Position numbers and translations under genes: made by a program | The notes under the pieces: generated by a model | What the model was told of the DNA's origin: nothing | What the model saw: the letters and a program-made list of their open reading frames with translations, nothing else | The model's database searches: none | From: Polluticaenibacter yanchengensis | Lineage (GTDB): Bacteria; Bacteroidota; Bacteroidia; Chitinophagales; Chitinophagaceae | Length of the DNA: 64,000 nt | Assembly (NCBI GenBank): GCA_027854065.1 | Contig: JAQGEF010000005.1 | Location: 1-64,000, forward strand | Direction: 5' to 3' | In this document: piece by piece, positions 7,523-17,385 of the stretch | Layout: every line of letters starts with the position of its first letter | Position numbering within the stretch: the stretch's first letter is position 1

Positions 7523-9358
7523 ATGGGATATCAATCATTAGAAGCATGTATAACAGATTTAGAAAGAACAAACCAATTGATCAGGATAAAGGAGGCGGTT
7601 AATCCCAACCTGGAGATGGCTTCTATTCATTTAAAAGTATATGAAGCCGGAGGCCCGGCATTATTATTTGAAAATGTTATTGGCAGTAAATACCGGTGTG
7701 CATCCAATATTTTTGGAACGATAGAGCGCAGCCGCTTTTTATTCAGAGATACCCTGGAAAAAGTGGAGAATATTATTGCACTAAAAAATGATCCTGTAAA
7801 AGCCATTAAAAGCCCCTTTAAAAATATTGGGAATGCTATGGCCGCCTTTAAAGCGTTGCCGAGGAAAAAGTCTTCTCATGCTTTTGAGGAAATCTCAATT
7901 TCTGATATACCACAAATAAAACACTGGCCTATGGACGGTGGCGCTTTTATTACATTGCCACAGGTATATTCTGAAGATATTGATAAACCGGGCATTTTTA
8001 ACGCAAACCTGGGCATGTACCGGATCCAGTTAAGTGGCAATGATTATTTAAAGGATAAAGAAATAGGGCTGCACTACCAGATCCACAGGGGCATAGGTAT
8101 TCACCAGCAGAAAGCAAATAAAGCAGGTAAACCGCTCAAGGTAAGTATTTTCGTAGGGGGCCCGCCATCCCATACACTAAGTGCCGTAATGCCCTTGCCG
8201 GAAGGTATGAGTGAAATGACTTTTGCGGGATTGTTGGGCGGTAAGCGTTTTGCTTATTCTTATGTAGATGGATATTGCCTGAGCAATGACGCTGATTTTG
8301 TGATTACCGGGGAAGTATTTCCGGATGATACAAAACCGGAAGGCCCTTTCGGCGATCACCTCGGTTATTATAGTTTAACGCATGAATTCCCTGTGTTAAA
8401 AGTACATAAGGTTTTTGCCAAACCCAATGCCATCTGGCCGTTTACAGTGGTTGGCAGGCCACCGCAGGAGGATACCAGTTTTGGCCAACTGATCCATGAA
8501 ATAACAGGTACCGCTATACCGGCGGAAGTAAAAGGGTTGAAAGAAGTAAATGCGGTGGATGCAGCCGGTGTTCATCCGTTGTTATTAGCGGTGGGTAGCG
8601 AGCGCTATACACCTTATGTGAAGCAAAAGCAACCGATGGAGCTACTCACCATTGCCAACCATGTTTTAGGCAAGGGGCAACTGAGCCTGGCAAAATATGT
8701 CATCATCACTGCGGAAGAAGGAACAGAGAAAGTTTCCACTCATGATATAGCCGGCTTTTTCCGGTTTGTACTAAAAAGAATTAAATGGCAACGTGACCTG
8801 CATTTTCAAACAAATACAACCATCGATACATTAGATTATAGCGGTTCCGGCATCAACCAGGGCAGTAAAGTAGTGATGGCAGCATATGGCGAACCGGTAA
8901 GAGCACTGGGGGAAGTATTACCGGGATGTTTCAGCAACCGGGATTTATTTAAAGCAGCTAATTGTTGTATGCCCGGTGTTATAGCCGTCCAGGCAGCGGT
9001 GTTCAGTAATTATGACACTGAAAAAAATTACCTGCAAACGGTGAGTGATTACCTGGGAAATTATCAGGAACAATTGGAAAGTTTCCCATTATTGGTACTG
9101 TGTGACGATGCGGCATTTTTGAGTGCGGATCTGAATAATTTTCTCTGGGTGACTTTCACAAGAAGTAATCCGTCGCACGATATTTATGGGGTGGATGCGT
9201 TTATGGAACACAAACATTGGGGCTGCAATGGTCCGTTGATAATCGATGCCAGGGTAAAGCCACACCATGCACCGGCACTGTTTCCGGATGAGGCGGTAGA
9301 AAAACGGGTGGCCGCAATTATCCGTAATAATAAAGCATTAAATGATTTGTTGAACTGA
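7523..9358 (+). CDS. UbiD-family decarboxylase, menaquinone-biosynthesis type
   Basis: 611 aa. It opens MGYQSLEACITDLERTNQLI and contains GGPALLFENV, NLGMYRIQ, VFVGGPPSH-like (SIFVGGPPSHTLSAVMPLPE) and EGPFGDHLGYYSLTHEFPV, the UbiD segment with catalytic Glu residues, then ARVKPHHAPALFPDE at the C-terminus. UbiD enzymes are reversible decarboxylases needing prenylated FMN made by UbiX. Longer bacterial members of this kind are usually annotated as menaquinone-biosynthesis decarboxylases, and a menaquinone methyltransferase is encoded at 27206. The exact substrate is inference. It is single, with a bidirectional terminator (9399-9435) shared with the convergent gene. Confidence 0.88.
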   Translation: MGYQSLEACITDLERTNQLIRIKEAVNPNLEMASIHLKVYEAGGPALLFENVIGSKYRCASNIFGTIERSRFLFRDTLEKVENIIALKNDPVKAIKSPFKNIGNAMAAFKALPRKKSSHAFEEISISDIPQIKHWPMDGGAFITLPQVYSEDIDKPGIFNANLGMYRIQLSGNDYLKDKEIGLHYQIHRGIGIHQQKANKAGKPLKVSIFVGGPPSHTLSAVMPLPEGMSEMTFAGLLGGKRFAYSYVDGYCLSNDADFVITGEVFPDDTKPEGPFGDHLGYYSLTHEFPVLKVHKVFAKPNAIWPFTVVGRPPQEDTSFGQLIHEITGTAIPAEVKGLKEVNAVDAAGVHPLLLAVGSERYTPYVKQKQPMELLTIANHVLGKGQLSLAKYVIITAEEGTEKVSTHDIAGFFRFVLKRIKWQRDLHFQTNTTIDTLDYSGSGINQGSKVVMAAYGEPVRALGEVLPGCFSNRDLFKAANCCMPGVIAVQAAVFSNYDTEKNYLQTVSDYLGNYQEQLESFPLLVLCDDAAFLSADLNNFLWVTFTRSNPSHDIYGVDAFMEHKHWGCNGPLIIDARVKPHHAPALFPDEAVEKRVAAIIRNNKALNDLLN

Positions 9359-9398
9359 TCCTTAAAATAATCCCGATAGGTTGAGTATTAATAAAAGG

Positions 9399-9435
9399 AA
9401 AGTCCCGGAAGTAATTAAACCTCCAGGACTTTTTT
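9399..9435. terminator. Bidirectional terminator between convergent genes
   Basis: AAAGTCC (9399-9405) and GGACTTT (9426-9432), extended inward by further pairs, with T-runs on both strands. It serves the ubiD-like gene (+) and the coiled-coil protein gene (-). Confidence 0.8.
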
Positions 9436-9464
9436 ATTGTTCTATTAAACGCTTTTTATTAATA

Positions 9465-10448
9465 TTAACCGAATAAACCGGCTTTTTTAAGGTTTCTTAA
9501 GCCTTCGCCAATTTTGTAACCATTATGGTAAATTTCAATTTTGTAATTACCGGTCTGGAATTGGGCATTTGGCTGCCAATCGAAGCTCACAGGTACTTTT
9601 TTATTGTTTTCGTATTTCACGCTTACTTTAGCTGTAAATGGTTTATCACCCTCTTCAGCACTGGCAAAATTGCTGCTGTTGTCCAGTACAATTGGGGTAC
9701 CGTCAGGAGCAGTAATAGCTACGAATAATGTTTTTTCACCGTTATCAGCTATTCTGTTAGGCTCCAGGTCAAAGTTAATCCTTAACTTATCAGCTTTTTT
9801 AGCCCTGCTGGTTTCGCTTTCTTTACCGCTTTTCTTGGTATTAATACCTACAATGTTAATGTTAGAGGCACTTAAAGTACTCGCGATATTTCTTGTTTTG
9901 TTCAATGAGCCTTCAATAGAATCTTTTTGAGCACTTGTTGCTGTTAAACGCGTTTCTACCTCTCTTTTTTCAGTAGATAAACGGTCGTTGTCAGCCACTA
10001 AAATTTCATTTTCACCTTTCAGTCTGTCCACTTCCATTGCTAAAGTCTCAATACGGCCATTAAGGTCCTTAATCATGCGTTTAGCTTTTGCAAGGTCAGA
10101 ACTGGAAGCATTTTTGTCGTTAAGAATTTTCCTGATGTCATTTTTCAAACGGGTCACTTCCGTATCTCTTGTGGTTAAGCTATCAGTCAATAACTGGTTT
10201 TCACCGGTCAGGGAGTCCAATCTTGCCAAAGAAGAATTGTAAAGTTCTCTTACTTCATCACGCTCGTTGGTAGAAGTAATGTTTTGTGAAGTCAGGGTAT
10301 CAATTTTGTCTTTCGTATTACTCTTGTCATAAATGACATACCCCCAGGTTAAAAGCAATGCGGCAATTAACAAACCATAAATAAGGCTTCTGTTGTCTTT
10401 CGGTTTATTGTTGTTATTTTCCACCGGAACATAATTTACTGAACTCAT
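9465..10448 (-). CDS. Membrane-anchored coiled-coil protein of unknown function
   Basis: 327 aa. After a charged, Asn-rich N-terminus (about 1-20) there is one membrane segment (SLIYGLLIAALLLTWGYVIY, about 21-40). A long coiled coil follows to about residue 185, rich in L, E, D, T and S heptads. The C-terminal 130 residues look like a beta-sandwich (LRINFDLEPNRIADNGEKTL, KVPVSFDWQPNAQFQTGNYK, EIYHNGYKIGEG). The topology suggests a periplasmic protein on an inner-membrane anchor. I do not recognise a named family. Single gene, divergent from holA. Confidence 0.85.
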   Translation of the reverse strand: MSSVNYVPVENNNNKPKDNRSLIYGLLIAALLLTWGYVIYDKSNTKDKIDTLTSQNITSTNERDEVRELYNSSLARLDSLTGENQLLTDSLTTRDTEVTRLKNDIRKILNDKNASSSDLAKAKRMIKDLNGRIETLAMEVDRLKGENEILVADNDRLSTEKREVETRLTATSAQKDSIEGSLNKTRNIASTLSASNINIVGINTKKSGKESETSRAKKADKLRINFDLEPNRIADNGEKTLFVAITAPDGTPIVLDNSSNFASAEEGDKPFTAKVSVKYENNKKVPVSFDWQPNAQFQTGNYKIEIYHNGYKIGEGLRNLKKAGLFG

Positions 10449-10576
10449 ATCTCACGTTTTATTTTTTTTGAATTAAGTTGTTGGGAGAGGTAATTCAAAC
10501 TCTGTGCCAAAAAATTATTGACACAATGTTATAAACTTTATTTACTAATTTTTGCAAAGTTTAGTTTTTTTGCACT

Positions 10577-11587
10577 ATGTCGGCCGACAAGATTATACAA
10601 GATTGGAAAAGTAATAAATACAAGTCAGTATACTGGCTTGAGGGAGAAGAGTCTTTTTATATAGACCAGGTAGTGGAGTTTGCGGAAAAACGGATCCTCA
10701 ACGAAAGTGAGGCAGGGTTTAATTTATCTGTATTCTATGGCAAAGATGCTGATTGGACGTCTATTATAAACGCCTGCAGACGTTATCCCATGTTCTCAGA
10801 TAAACAGGTGGTCATTATAAAGGAAGCCCAGCAAATGAAAGATGTTGAGAAACTGGAAAGTTATATCGACAATCCATTAGCCAGCACCATTCTTGTAGTT
10901 GCGTATAAAGACAAGAAAGTTGACGGGCGTTCCAAATTAGCGAAAGCGTTAAAATCAAAGGGCGAAATTTTAACAACAAAAAAGCTTTACGATAACGAAT
11001 TGCCGAATTGGGTAAGCACCATCACCAGCCAGAAACAATTGCAGATTTCTCAAAAAGCAGTCCTGCTACTCGTAGATAATATTGGCAATGACCTGGCCCG
11101 TATTAATAATGAAATAGAAAAAATCCGCATCAACCTTACGGACAGAAATAATATCACCGAAGATGATGTAGAAAAATATGTGGGCATCAGCAAAGAGTAT
11201 AATTCTTTCGAGTTGCAGCATGCGTTAACCCAGCGTAATCTTACCAAGTGTTTGCAGATTATCCAGTATTTCGAAAACAATCCGAAAGCGCTGCCTGTAC
11301 AAATCTTATTGCCTACTTTATATTCTTTCTTCAGCAAAGCGTACCTCGTATTTGGTATTGGCAGCAATGATGAAAATACAGTGGCACAGCATTTAGGTTA
11401 CAGGAATGCATTCAGTCCCTATGTAAAAGATATTATCAACTGTGCCAAAAATTACAGGCAGGCAGGCGTGGAGCAAGCCATTTTATTGCTGCACGAATAC
11501 AACCTGAAAAGCATCGGTATCAATTCCGGCAATACTACCAGTGCGGGCTTGATGAAAGAAATGATCGTAAAAATGATCAGTGTTTAA
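10577..11587 (+). CDS. holA: DNA polymerase III subunit delta
   Basis: 336 aa, normal for HolA. It begins MSADKIIQDWKSNKYKSVYWLEGEE, where YWLEGEE replaces the usual FLYGEE before the nucleotide-site remnant. Then come YPMFSDKQVVIIKEAQ, NELPNWV and LLVDNIGNDLARINNEIEKI, with a C-terminal collar domain (YNLKSIGINSG). Delta opens the beta clamp in the clamp-loader complex. T-rich promoter DNA (TAATTTTTG at 10546-10554) precedes it. Repeat B1 starts 10 bases past its stop. Confidence 0.92.
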   Translation: MSADKIIQDWKSNKYKSVYWLEGEESFYIDQVVEFAEKRILNESEAGFNLSVFYGKDADWTSIINACRRYPMFSDKQVVIIKEAQQMKDVEKLESYIDNPLASTILVVAYKDKKVDGRSKLAKALKSKGEILTTKKLYDNELPNWVSTITSQKQLQISQKAVLLLVDNIGNDLARINNEIEKIRINLTDRNNITEDDVEKYVGISKEYNSFELQHALTQRNLTKCLQIIQYFENNPKALPVQILLPTLYSFFSKAYLVFGIGSNDENTVAQHLGYRNAFSPYVKDIINCAKNYRQAGVEQAILLLHEYNLKSIGINSGNTTSAGLMKEMIVKMISV

Positions 11588-11597
11588 TTTTTTTATC

Positions 11598-11781
11598 GGG
11601 CGTATCCCTTTGCCGCTATTGCGGTTTATGGCATTTAAATAAAATGAAAATAAGGTATTGTGCCGGGCAAAGGGCCGGGCTATACGCAGTACTCCGCGGC
11701 GGCAAGGCTATTTTCGCAGCTGCGCAAATCAACATTGTCCGTGCCGCCTTGCGGGGTACTTCGCTGCTATCCCTTACGCAA
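11598..11781 (-). ncRNA. Family B structured repeat, copy B1
   Basis: Read on the minus strand: outer helix GCGTA (5') with TACGC (3'); conserved GGGATAGCAGCGAAGTACCCC; hairpin 2 GGCGGCA..TGCCGCC; conserved GCGGAGTACTGCGTATAGCCC; hairpin 3 CCCTTTGCC..GGCAAAGGG. AGTAC and GTACT form a further helix round hairpin 2. The outer-helix and hairpin bases differ from copies B2-B4 but remain complementary. It fills the interval after holA. I recall the Flavo-1 motif as similar; this needs a covariance search. Which strand is transcribed is unproven. Confidence 0.65.
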
Positions 11782-11856
11782 ATACAGTTTAAATATTAAA
11801 AAGAATGGGTGATGTAACATAAATACATCACCCATTTATAGTCATGGACGGTTATT

Positions 11857-12912
11857 TTAATACACAGGTATATAAGATGAAAAGAAGTTGGCAACCGCTT
11901 TGTTGAAATTGTCCAGCGATGGATTAATGACATTGTTATTAAATGCCCCGGCTTCATTACTTTTGGCTACCAGTTTATTAAAGTTGGCCACTTCATTATT
12001 AAAGTTATCGATATCCGCTTTCGTCCTCGTTGTTTTCTTTTTCATTTCAGCATCCAGCTTCTTAAAGTTTTCGTCAGCAATCAAAAAGTCCAATTGAGGT
12101 TGTACCTTTTCATTAGCAAACTTCAGGTAATTCTCAATCAGCTTTTTACTGGATGTTACCAGGCTGTTATCACCTTTAAAACTTCCGAAACTGTTGATCT
12201 TTGTTAAAGCCTCTGTTGCAAATTGCTGAAGCGTATTTTTATTCTGCTCTATACTGCCCACATTTTTTGAGGCAAGCGCATCACTCAGGTAAGCATATTG
12301 TTTATAAACTTTAAAGAAATTCAGGTAAATAGGGTCATAATAATGATTCACCTCACCAATCTTCTTCATCATTTTGCCAATATCGCTGTCATCAGAGCCT
12401 TCAATAATGTTTACATTATTGGCAGCGCCGAATTTTTTCAGTTCAACATTAATCATTTCACTTTGGCTGGCCAGTTTATCGGATACGATATCCCTGGCAG
12501 TAAAATAAGCTTCCATTAAATCGTAAGACTGATCCGCTATTTCCTGCATGTCCACCACTTTGTTGTAATCTTTTTGCAGTATAATATTGTATAGTTTAAA
12601 GTAGGCAGCGGCAGAATCCCGGAAAGCCCTGTTGCTGTTATAGGGCGGCATGGTCCTGATATTTCCTTCACTTTTCTGCACTTCTTCCAGCAGGTTGTTA
12701 AAGTCCCTTCTGGCTTTACGTTCTTTACTGCTATGAGCACTCGTACTTTGAAATTTTACATATTTTTTGTTCACATTCGCCATTTGTTTATTGATGTAGT
12801 CAATATACTCACCCGCATGCTTATAAGTTTGAGGGGCCTGGGCAGATAGTTGCAAACTGAATAATGCAGCAGATGCAATAACAGAGACCTGCCTGATAGA
12901 TTTATTGATCAT
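11857..12912 (-). CDS. Secreted helical protein, possibly LIC11966-type surface protein
   Basis: 351 aa with a signal peptide (MINKSIRQVSVIASAALFSLQLSAQA, cleavage near 25). The rest is almost entirely helical and charged, with YIDYINKQMANVNKKYVKFQ near the N-terminus and repeated KxxE-rich helices. I recall similar Bacteroidetes proteins annotated as LIC11966 family surface proteins, but this is a weak match from memory. It lies 29 bases after the S41 protease gene on the same strand, so the two are probably co-transcribed, and a substrate or partner relation is possible. Confidence 0.75.
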   Translation of the reverse strand: MINKSIRQVSVIASAALFSLQLSAQAPQTYKHAGEYIDYINKQMANVNKKYVKFQSTSAHSSKERKARRDFNNLLEEVQKSEGNIRTMPPYNSNRAFRDSAAAYFKLYNIILQKDYNKVVDMQEIADQSYDLMEAYFTARDIVSDKLASQSEMINVELKKFGAANNVNIIEGSDDSDIGKMMKKIGEVNHYYDPIYLNFFKVYKQYAYLSDALASKNVGSIEQNKNTLQQFATEALTKINSFGSFKGDNSLVTSSKKLIENYLKFANEKVQPQLDFLIADENFKKLDAEMKKKTTRTKADIDNFNNEVANFNKLVAKSNEAGAFNNNVINPSLDNFNKAVANFFSSYIPVY

Positions 12913-12941
12913 AAATTGTGTTTTAATAATTTTTATTACAG

Positions 12942-15005
12942 TTATTTTTGATTAATCCAGTCTAAAATAATGTTATTGGTTTCTTTAATATAATTATCCG
13001 TTTTTATCTTTTTTATAAATTCTTCATTGTTCTTAACAGTACCTTCGGAGTACATTTTAAAATTCTTTTCGTCAGTACTATTATTTGTGATAGTCAGGTT
13101 GGTGTCAAATTTTCTTTTGCTTAAAGTGTTTTCTATATCCAGGTTTCTCGATTCCTGCTGTAAAAACTTTTGCCAGTTCGTATAATAAGTATAATCCAGT
13201 AATTTTTCAATAGCCTGTTTAGCTGGTAATAAAGTCTGGAAATATGCATCTTCATTCACCCGCTTATTACTTTTACCCGCAATAATGGTTTTAGGAATAG
13301 GGGTCAGAGGCTTGTATATCGCTAATTTAGAAAAGTCGTTACTCAGCGCCGTCGGTTGGTATTTTTCACCCACTTTACTTTCTACATTCAATACCGGTAA
13401 AATAACATCCGGTTCCACGCCGGTTTTCTGAACAGTATTACCCGTTACCCGGTAAAACTTACCAATGGTGAATTTGACATAATCATTTTTGGAAGCCGCT
13501 ACCGATGATTTATAAAGAATATCTTCCCTTTGCGCCGTTCCTTTGCCATAGCTGTTGGTGCCCACTATCAAAGCCCTGTTATAATCCTGCAATGCGCTGC
13601 TGATTAATTCAGAGGCAGAAGCCGAATAATTGTTGATCATTATCACCAGTGGTTTATCGAACAAAGTGCCCCTGTTCGGGTCTTTAAAATAAATAATTTT
13701 ACCGGTAGGGTCTTTTAAAGTAAATAATACACCTTCCTGTATAAAAATGCTTAATAGCTCTATCGCTTCCTGCATAGAACCGCCACCATTATTGCGCAGG
13801 TCCAGTATAAGTCCCTCCACATTATCCTGCTTCAGCTTCACCAGCTCCTTGGCAATATCATTACTACAGCCATTTGAGTTATTTTCATCGTCCTCACTAA
13901 CACTGTAAAAACCCGGTAACTGGATATAACCGATATTTTTATCGCTGTTTTTTATCACATAACTTCTAACGCGTTCCTGCTCATCTGCCTCTTTTTCCGT
14001 ATAGATGGACACTTTTTTGCTTACCCCGTTCTGATCTGCCAGGTCTATTTCTATCACCTGTTGGCTCGAAGTCGTAAATAAGTCCTGGATATCATCAGTA
14101 TCTTCATCCAGGTCTTCCATAAGCACTACCGGCTGGTCTTTATGCTTAACTGAGCGGATAATATCACCCTTAAAAATACTGCCCGAGTTCCAGGCAGGGC
14201 TTCCGGGTATCACATGAACGATTTCGTAGTGATTCTGTTTGTTTTTATTCACCACAATGCCACTGGTATAAATAGTAGCACTGCTCATTGCATCGTAGGT
14301 TTTATGAGAGTCAAAGTTAAAATAGCTGCTATGCGGGTCATACATGTAACATACCGCATTCAGGAATACGTCTTCCAGGAACTCATGCATCCATGCGTCC
14401 GAATCATAATAACTTAAATACCTGGTGTATTTTTTAACGATATCTGCCTTAGCGGTATTGATTTGCGCCACCGTTGGTTTTACAGTGGTATTGATCTTAT
14501 TGTCTTTTTCCAGTTTAAGCTGTTGTACCAGCCTGGCATAAACTTTATTTTGCAGCAATACCTGCCAGCGACGCTCCAGTTCCTTTGGCGTCGCCGCAAA
14601 GTCTTTCAGGAATAATGGAAGAGAATCATTCTTATTAAGGTCTATATTGATATTCTGCAGATCGGTAATAAATTTCAGTTTCCTGCCATAAGCACTTTTT
14701 AAGTGCTGGAATGTTTTGTTGTATAGTAGTTGCAGGTTAGTGGCCGTATGCGTTTTAATGTCTGCAGATAAACGCCTTAATTCATCTGTCTCAGCCTTGT
14801 AGAACAATAGTTTCTCCTCATCTAATTCATCCAGGAGATGCTCTATAAAAACAGTGTCATTTACCTTAAGCCAATCTACAGGCGAATAGTGTTCTTTAGC
14901 CAGCTTATTAATGATATACTGGCTTTTATTCACAACGTTATTCGTTTGTGCGTTTACCGGGCTGCTAAAAAGTCCCGCAAGGGCAATCAGGTATTGTAAT
15001 CTCAT
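12942..15005 (-). CDS. prc: Carboxy-terminal processing (tail-specific) protease, S41 family
   Basis: 687 aa with a signal peptide (MRLQYLIALAGLFSSPVNAQ). A helical N-terminal domain (HYSPVDWLKVNDTVFIEHLLDELD to about 230) is followed by a PDZ domain (about 240-330) and the S41 protease core. The core has GLILDLRNNGGGS (about 399-410), then NNYSASASELISSALQDY with the likely catalytic Ser465 and Lys488 in SYGKGT. The architecture and length match Prc/Tsp, which degrades or trims periplasmic proteins from the C-terminus. It is the first gene of a probable two-gene unit with the surface protein at 11857. Confidence 0.93.
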   Translation of the reverse strand: MRLQYLIALAGLFSSPVNAQTNNVVNKSQYIINKLAKEHYSPVDWLKVNDTVFIEHLLDELDEEKLLFYKAETDELRRLSADIKTHTATNLQLLYNKTFQHLKSAYGRKLKFITDLQNINIDLNKNDSLPLFLKDFAATPKELERRWQVLLQNKVYARLVQQLKLEKDNKINTTVKPTVAQINTAKADIVKKYTRYLSYYDSDAWMHEFLEDVFLNAVCYMYDPHSSYFNFDSHKTYDAMSSATIYTSGIVVNKNKQNHYEIVHVIPGSPAWNSGSIFKGDIIRSVKHKDQPVVLMEDLDEDTDDIQDLFTTSSQQVIEIDLADQNGVSKKVSIYTEKEADEQERVRSYVIKNSDKNIGYIQLPGFYSVSEDDENNSNGCSNDIAKELVKLKQDNVEGLILDLRNNGGGSMQEAIELLSIFIQEGVLFTLKDPTGKIIYFKDPNRGTLFDKPLVIMINNYSASASELISSALQDYNRALIVGTNSYGKGTAQREDILYKSSVAASKNDYVKFTIGKFYRVTGNTVQKTGVEPDVILPVLNVESKVGEKYQPTALSNDFSKLAIYKPLTPIPKTIIAGKSNKRVNEDAYFQTLLPAKQAIEKLLDYTYYTNWQKFLQQESRNLDIENTLSKRKFDTNLTITNNSTDEKNFKMYSEGTVKNNEEFIKKIKTDNYIKETNNIILDWINQK

Positions 15006-15135
15006 GAAGAATCTTCTTAATTCGTATTACAAATTAAAGGAAATTAATATTAATTAACAATTTTGCCTGTAAAATATTATTTCAGTGTATTTTTCTGATT
15101 TATTGATAGTTAGTTAAGTATTTGCTGTCAGATTG

Positions 15136-16293
15136 CTAAGAAACAGCACTAAAAAGCAGGTCGGTCACTTTTATCAGTTGCTCAATATCATTTTTGTCAT
15201 TATACACGTTAACAGATACGCGAATAAACTCCCCTCTTACAGATACGGAGATATTATTGGCAGCCAGCGCAGTTTTGAATGTTTCAATATTGACAGAAGC
15301 CGGCAAGCGGAACGCAAATAAATGATAAGACTGGTAGGGTGGTTCTATAAATGGAATATCGAATCTTTTCAGCGTGGCCAGCAACGGTTGTATCAATTTT
15401 TTTGCATACGATTCTATATTTTCTGGTTGCCATTCGCTCACCTGCTTTAACGCCGTCAGCAACATCGGCATCAGGATAAAATTACTCGTTTCACCAACGC
15501 TGTACCTGCCGGCATCAGGAAAATAATTGCTTTCATAATTGGTTAATGTACTGAAATTGGCAGCGTTACTCCTGTTGATCCATGATTCTTCCAATGGGCT
15601 GCCATCATTAAAATGATCATCGAAATATGCCAGAGCCAAAGAATAGGGGCCCAATAGCCATTTGTAACCGGCACATACCAGAACATTAATATTAAACCGT
15701 TTTATATCCATTTCAATCACACCAACAGATTGAGTACCATCCACTATAAAGAAAGCGCCTACATCCCGGCACTTCTTACCAATCGCTTCCAGGTCAAATC
15801 TCAGCCCGTTCATCCAGTGTATAGAAGAGATTAGAACAACTGAAGTATCGCTGTTGATGGCCTCAAGTAATGCACGGTTCCAGGATGCTCCAATATGATG
15901 CTCATCTGCAGGCTTCACAATATTTAATGCATTATTGTTTTGGCGGCACCAGGTTTCAATGGAAAAATAACCACTGGGAAACTCGTTATGCACCACAATG
16001 GCATTACCGTTTTGTTTCGCACGGATATTTTTTAATGCGCTGGAAAAGCCATAAGTGGTAGAGGGTATAATGGCTATTTGTGATGGCCGCGCATTGACGA
16101 GGCCGGAAAAGATGGTTTTTACTTCCAGTACCTCGTTAAAATAATCGGCAGGTGCAATATTTGCCGGGTTCCTGTCTCTTATCAAAGCCTGGATTGCCGC
16201 AGCCTCCGATGCTTTTAACAACGGCGCTTTATAACCACCATTCAGGTAATGGCTGTTTTCCGGTAAACTGAATAATGCTTTTTGGCAGATCAT
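15136..16293 (-). CDS. Class V aminotransferase-like PLP enzyme (cysteine-desulfurase fold)
   Basis: 385 aa. Visible landmarks are SLPENSHYLNGGYKAPL at the N-terminus, SSIHWMNGLRFDLEAIG, FFIVDGTQSVGVIEMD (Asp and Gln contacting PLP) and VLVCAGYKWLLGPYSLAL, whose Lys is the Schiff-base lysine. HDxxxHGGE-like motifs of true NifS enzymes and a catalytic Cys loop are not apparent, so the gene is better called class V aminotransferase-like than desulfurase. Substrate unknown. Monocistronic by spacing. Confidence 0.85.
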   Translation of the reverse strand: MICQKALFSLPENSHYLNGGYKAPLLKASEAAAIQALIRDRNPANIAPADYFNEVLEVKTIFSGLVNARPSQIAIIPSTTYGFSSALKNIRAKQNGNAIVVHNEFPSGYFSIETWCRQNNNALNIVKPADEHHIGASWNRALLEAINSDTSVVLISSIHWMNGLRFDLEAIGKKCRDVGAFFIVDGTQSVGVIEMDIKRFNINVLVCAGYKWLLGPYSLALAYFDDHFNDGSPLEESWINRSNAANFSTLTNYESNYFPDAGRYSVGETSNFILMPMLLTALKQVSEWQPENIESYAKKLIQPLLATLKRFDIPFIEPPYQSYHLFAFRLPASVNIETFKTALAANNISVSVRGEFIRVSVNVYNDKNDIEQLIKVTDLLFSAVS

Positions 16294-16392
16294 GGAGCTA
16301 GAGATTGAAGAATGTAAGTTATAGCAAATAAAAACAGTTTTAAGCAGTTTTTAAAGGCCCGGGTAAATCAGGTCTTACTGCGGGGGATGTCT

Positions 16393-16845
16393 TTAAAGTG
16401 TCACCCGGTAAATTTTTGAGCTTTCATTCCAGGGGTGATAGCCAATGCCAATATATGAAAAGCCAAGTTTTTCATAATACCCCGAAATATCTGTCGATAA
16501 ATACAAATCCGGAAACCCGAATCTTTTCGTTGCAGCTTTTATATGATCAACCAGGTATTTACTGTAACCCTTATTCCTGTGTTGCTCATCAATAAATAAA
16601 GCACATAACCAGGGATATAGATCCATCCTACTGATAAAATCGTTGGTTATCAGGCCGGCACCACCGATGATCTTGTTATCATCTAACAATAAATACCATT
16701 GTGGCAGCACCTGCGTCGCATTTACCGCATTGGCTATACAGTCCTGGTAAATAACCGGCGCCACTTCCGGCCAGGCTTTCTGAAAATAAGCAATTGCCCT
16801 GTCCGTATAATCCGGTTGTTCCCTTACTGATATGATCTTCATCAT
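16393..16845 (-). CDS. GNAT family N-acetyltransferase
   Basis: About 150 aa from the ATG at 16845 (MMKIISVREQPDYTDRA); the longer frame starts at a TTG and was rejected. GNAT features: LPQWYLLLDDNKIIGGAGLI (strands 2-4) and CALFIDEQHRNKGYSKYLVDHI, the acetyl-CoA-binding motif A with RNKGYSK, then DLYLSTDISGYYEKLGF. Acceptor unknown. It follows another GNAT gene by 14 bases and is probably co-transcribed with it. Confidence 0.85.
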   Translation of the reverse strand: MMKIISVREQPDYTDRAIAYFQKAWPEVAPVIYQDCIANAVNATQVLPQWYLLLDDNKIIGGAGLITNDFISRMDLYPWLCALFIDEQHRNKGYSKYLVDHIKAATKRFGFPDLYLSTDISGYYEKLGFSYIGIGYHPWNESSKIYRVTL

Positions 16846-16859
16846 GCTTCGTCGCAATT

Positions 16860-17294
16860 TTAAATTTTCATTCTTAATATAGGATAGCTTTTGCCCTGGT
16901 CATCCTTTTCCGTTCGTTCATACACTTTAAAGCCGGCTTTCTGGTAGAATGCCAATGCCGCTGTATTTTGTTCATTAACATCTACAGCATTTACCTGGTA
17001 ATGATCAAAGGCAAAATTAACCAGTTGGCGACCAAGCCCTTTGCCAATATAAGCGGGATCGAGGAATAGCATTTCAATTTTGGCATCTGCAATGCCTGTA
17101 AAACCCGCCATTTTATCGCCATCGAACAGGCAATGAACATGGATGTCAGAAAAATTAAAGGACTGCAAAATAGATTTAATAGCATTGAAGTCTGTTTCCG
17201 TCAGGAAATGATGAGTTGCCTTTACAGACTTTTCCCAGGTAGCCAATACTTCAGAATGATAAGTCTCTAAATAAGGTTTTATGTTGTATGCCAT
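16860..17294 (-). CDS. GNAT family N-acetyltransferase
   Basis: 144 aa. It starts MAYNIKPYLETYHSEVLATWEKSVKATHHFL and carries the acetyl-CoA motif LFLDPAYIGKGLGRQLVNFA and the C-terminal VDVNEQNTAALAFYQKAGFKVYERTE. The opening residues resemble the PhnO/YjaB-like branch (WEKSVKATHHFL). It is the first gene of a pair with the GNAT at 16393, but the two are only distantly similar, so they are not a recent duplication. Confidence 0.87.
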   Translation of the reverse strand: MAYNIKPYLETYHSEVLATWEKSVKATHHFLTETDFNAIKSILQSFNFSDIHVHCLFDGDKMAGFTGIADAKIEMLFLDPAYIGKGLGRQLVNFAFDHYQVNAVDVNEQNTAALAFYQKAGFKVYERTEKDDQGKSYPILRMKI

Positions 17295-17385
17295 ACGTTT
17301 ATAAGATTTCGAACTGCTAAATAAATCAATTTTCAGGTTTATGGCAAAACGAGGAGAAAGTTGAGGAATGATTTAACAGTTTAAA

